Origin: JACQAI01 sp035507915
GTDB taxonomy: Bacteria; Pseudomonadota; Alphaproteobacteria; Elsterales; Elsteraceae
Assembly: GCA_035507915.1 (NCBI GenBank)
Contig: DATJNS010000016.1
Span: 1 to 5,914, forward strand
DNA: 5,914 bases
Direction: 5' to 3'
A program made the translations under genes and the position numbers. The notes below the pieces were generated by a model. The model saw nothing but the letters and a program-made list of their open reading frames with translations. It was not told the origin of the DNA and ran no database searches. Shown here piece by piece: positions 4,573 through 5,914 of this stretch (its first letter is position 1; every line of letters begins with the position of its first letter).

Positions 4573-5914
4573 TCAGCCCGCGGCGCGCAACCCCTCGCGC
4601 AGCGGCTCCCGCCGCAGCTCCGGCACGTCCTCGTTGAGGAAGCGGTCGACAAGCCGGTTGGCACGGGTGCGGTCCGAGTAGAGATGCCCGTTCGCCTGGT
4701 TGCGCCCGGCCGAGCCCAGGTAGAAGCGCTCGTATTGCTCGTTGCGGCTGGCGAGCGCGCTGCCGGCATAGTCCCAGGCGAGGCGGAAGATGCGCGCGCG
4801 CTGCTCGGCGCTCACGCCGCCGGCGCCCGGCAGGTACTTGTCGAGCAGCGGCCGCAGCGTCGGATCGGCGAACTGGGCGGCGCTCGGCGCGGTGAAATGG
4901 TTGTGCGAGCCGAGCAGCCGGATGATCTCGTTGACGCGCGGGAACCACACCGGCAGCGCGGCGCGCAGCGCCACCAGCGGCCGGCCGTCGGGGAACCACA
5001 CGCCGTTGCCGTACTCGTAGGCGCCCTGCTCGGCCGACAGGATCGCCGAGCGTGCGAACTCGGCGAAGCACCAGATCTCGCCCAGCATCTGCTGGGCCTG
5101 CGGCGAGTTGACGTTGACGGCTTCGGCCATGCGCGCCGCCAGGCCATAGGCGAACTCCAGCTTGGTCTGCGCGCGGATCATCGTCTGGTGCATGATGTTG
5201 GGCCACCAGCCGGTGAGCATCACCGAGTTGTAGACCGCCAGATTGGCGTTGATGAAGATGCGGTCGCGCGGAACTTCGACGTCATCGAAGATGACGAAGG
5301 CATCCTGCTCGTCGAAGCGGCTTGACAACGGATTGTCGAAGCGGTTGGTGTTGACCGAGGTACTGTCGCGGCACAGGAATTTGAGGCCGGGCGTGTCCAT
5401 GCGAATGTTGAAGGACAGTGCATGCGCGTCGGTGGCGTTCGGCATGGGATGACCGGGATAGACCGCGATCTCGTCCGCGAACGGTGCCAAGGTCGCCAGG
5501 ATGCGCGAGCCGCGCACCAGGATCCCGTGCTCGGTGTCTTCGACCCTGTGCAGCTGGACGTCGTCGTAGCCGAGCGGCGTCTCCCCCTTGGCCCGGTCGA
5601 CGGTGGTGTGGACGATGGTATGGGTGAGGCTGATGTCGTCGCGCGCCAGCTTCTTCTGATACTTCACCAGGTTCTCGGCGCCCTGCGCGTTGCCGTTGAC
5701 CGCCCATTCGTCGGAACGGCCGGCAAACCCGGCATAGGTCACATTCATGTAGTCCGGCGTACGGCCCATCAGCCCGACGGAATATTCCGAGATGCGCTCG
5801 AGCGCCAGGTGACGCCGCTGCAGATCCTCGCGCGAGCGCGGGATCATGTGGCTCACATTGATCGGCTCGCCGGTCTCGGGGTCCGGCATGAGGCAGACGC
5901 CGGCCGCTTCATGC
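4573..5914 (-). CDS. hpaB: HpaB-family FADH2-dependent aromatic hydroxylase (N-terminus outside window)
   Basis: This is the oxygenase of a two-component flavin monooxygenase, which uses FADH2 from a separate reductase to place a hydroxyl ortho to a phenolic OH (4-hydroxyphenylacetate to homoprotocatechuate in the type enzyme). The frame is open past the window edge: eight codons precede the Met at 5889, and roughly 50-60 residues of the usual ~480-520 appear missing. Numbering from that Met, LMGRTPDY (40-47) carries the Arg and Tyr matching E. coli HpaB Arg113 and Tyr117, and the His in SLTHTIVHTTVDR matches His155; these contact substrate in the family. NPLSSRFDEQDAFVIFDDVEVPRDR is the typical core segment. 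The C-terminus (LFLDRF-type RLVDRFLNEDVPELRR) is complete. No reductase gene (hpaC) is visible. Relatives hydroxylate phenol, chlorophenols and other phenolic acids, so the substrate is open; the family is sure. Confidence 0.92.
   Translation of the reverse strand, partial: HEAAGVCLMPDPETGEPINVSHMIPRSREDLQRRHLALERISEYSVGLMGRTPDYMNVTYAGFAGRSDEWAVNGNAQGAENLVKYQKKLARDDISLTHTIVHTTVDRAKGETPLGYDDVQLHRVEDTEHGILVRGSRILATLAPFADEIAVYPGHPMPNATDAHALSFNIRMDTPGLKFLCRDSTSVNTNRFDNPLSSRFDEQDAFVIFDDVEVPRDRIFINANLAVYNSVMLTGWWPNIMHQTMIRAQTKLEFAYGLAARMAEAVNVNSPQAQQMLGEIWCFAEFARSAILSAEQGAYEYGNGVWFPDGRPLVALRAALPVWFPRVNEIIRLLGSHNHFTAPSAAQFADPTLRPLLDKYLPGAGGVSAEQRARIFRLAWDYAGSALASRNEQYERFYLGSAGRNQANGHLYSDRTRANRLVDRFLNEDVPELRREPLREGLRAAG

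Noticed and set aside
4481..5206. 241-codon minus-strand frame that overlaps the hydroxylase and runs into the spacer
   Set aside because: It is an alternate frame of the hydroxylase with a strongly Arg-rich translation; the true frame has conserved family motifs throughout.
4468..5325. 285-codon plus-strand open frame opposite the hydroxylase
   Set aside because: It is antisense to the HpaB-like gene, with a composition typical of a shadow frame and no motif.
5887..5889. Met at 5889 as the true start of the hydroxylase
   Set aside because: The frame stays open for eight more codons to the window edge, and alignment to known HpaB places about 57-70 residues before this point, so it is an internal Met.
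1..5914. tRNA, rRNA, CRISPR, insertion sequence, attachment site or origin
   Set aside because: I saw no tandem spaced repeats, cloverleaf-like sequence, transposase motif or terminal inverted repeats on either strand.

Overview
The window is a compact, GC-rich, single-direction block. Every supported gene lies on the minus strand, so transcription runs from high to low coordinates. High GC, NC/GC-ending codons, tight spacing, a twin-arginine signal on a LIV-type binding protein and the type of Liv ATPases suggest a soil or plant-associated proteobacterium. An alphaproteobacterium of the Rhizobiales/Hyphomicrobiales kind seems most likely and a betaproteobacterium is possible; this is inference from style, not a database match.

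Layout in transcription order: (1) 5914-4573, a 4-hydroxyphenylacetate 3-monooxygenase (HpaB)-family flavin-dependent aromatic hydroxylase, cut by the window edge at its N-terminus. (2) 4572-4370, a roughly 200-base spacer. It holds a short 29-codon reading frame with a good ribosome binding site that looks like the two ends of a short-chain dehydrogenase fused by an internal deletion, and a strong GC-rich inverted repeat. (3) 4369-3500, a fumarylacetoacetate hydrolase (FAH)-family enzyme with intact metal ligands but an unusual lid motif. (4) 3428-2151, a periplasmic substrate-binding protein of the branched-chain amino acid (LIV/HAAT) type with a twin-arginine signal. (5) 2122-1406 and 1404-685, the two ATPases LivG and LivF. 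(6) 678-1, the permease LivH, cut at its C-terminus by the window start. A LivM-type permease would be expected just beyond.

How the genes fit together: the binding protein, two ATPases and permease form most of a LIV-type ABC importer. Its genes follow, in the same direction and with short gaps, two enzymes typical of aromatic-ring catabolism: an o-hydroxylating monooxygenase and an FAH-fold enzyme of the kind that processes meta-cleavage products. The simplest reading is an operon for uptake and breakdown of a phenolic or aryl-carboxylic compound, with the importer bringing in the substrate. The exact substrate cannot be read from the sequence. No ring-cleavage dioxygenase, flavin reductase, regulator, tRNA, rRNA, insertion sequence or CRISPR array is visible. 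No gene-free stretch exceeds about 200 bases.

Nothing here is a clearly new system. The points most worth a second look are the apparent collapsed SDR gene, the Arg-for-His change in the FAH lid motif, the non-canonical ABC signature of LivG, and the unassigned substrate of the importer.
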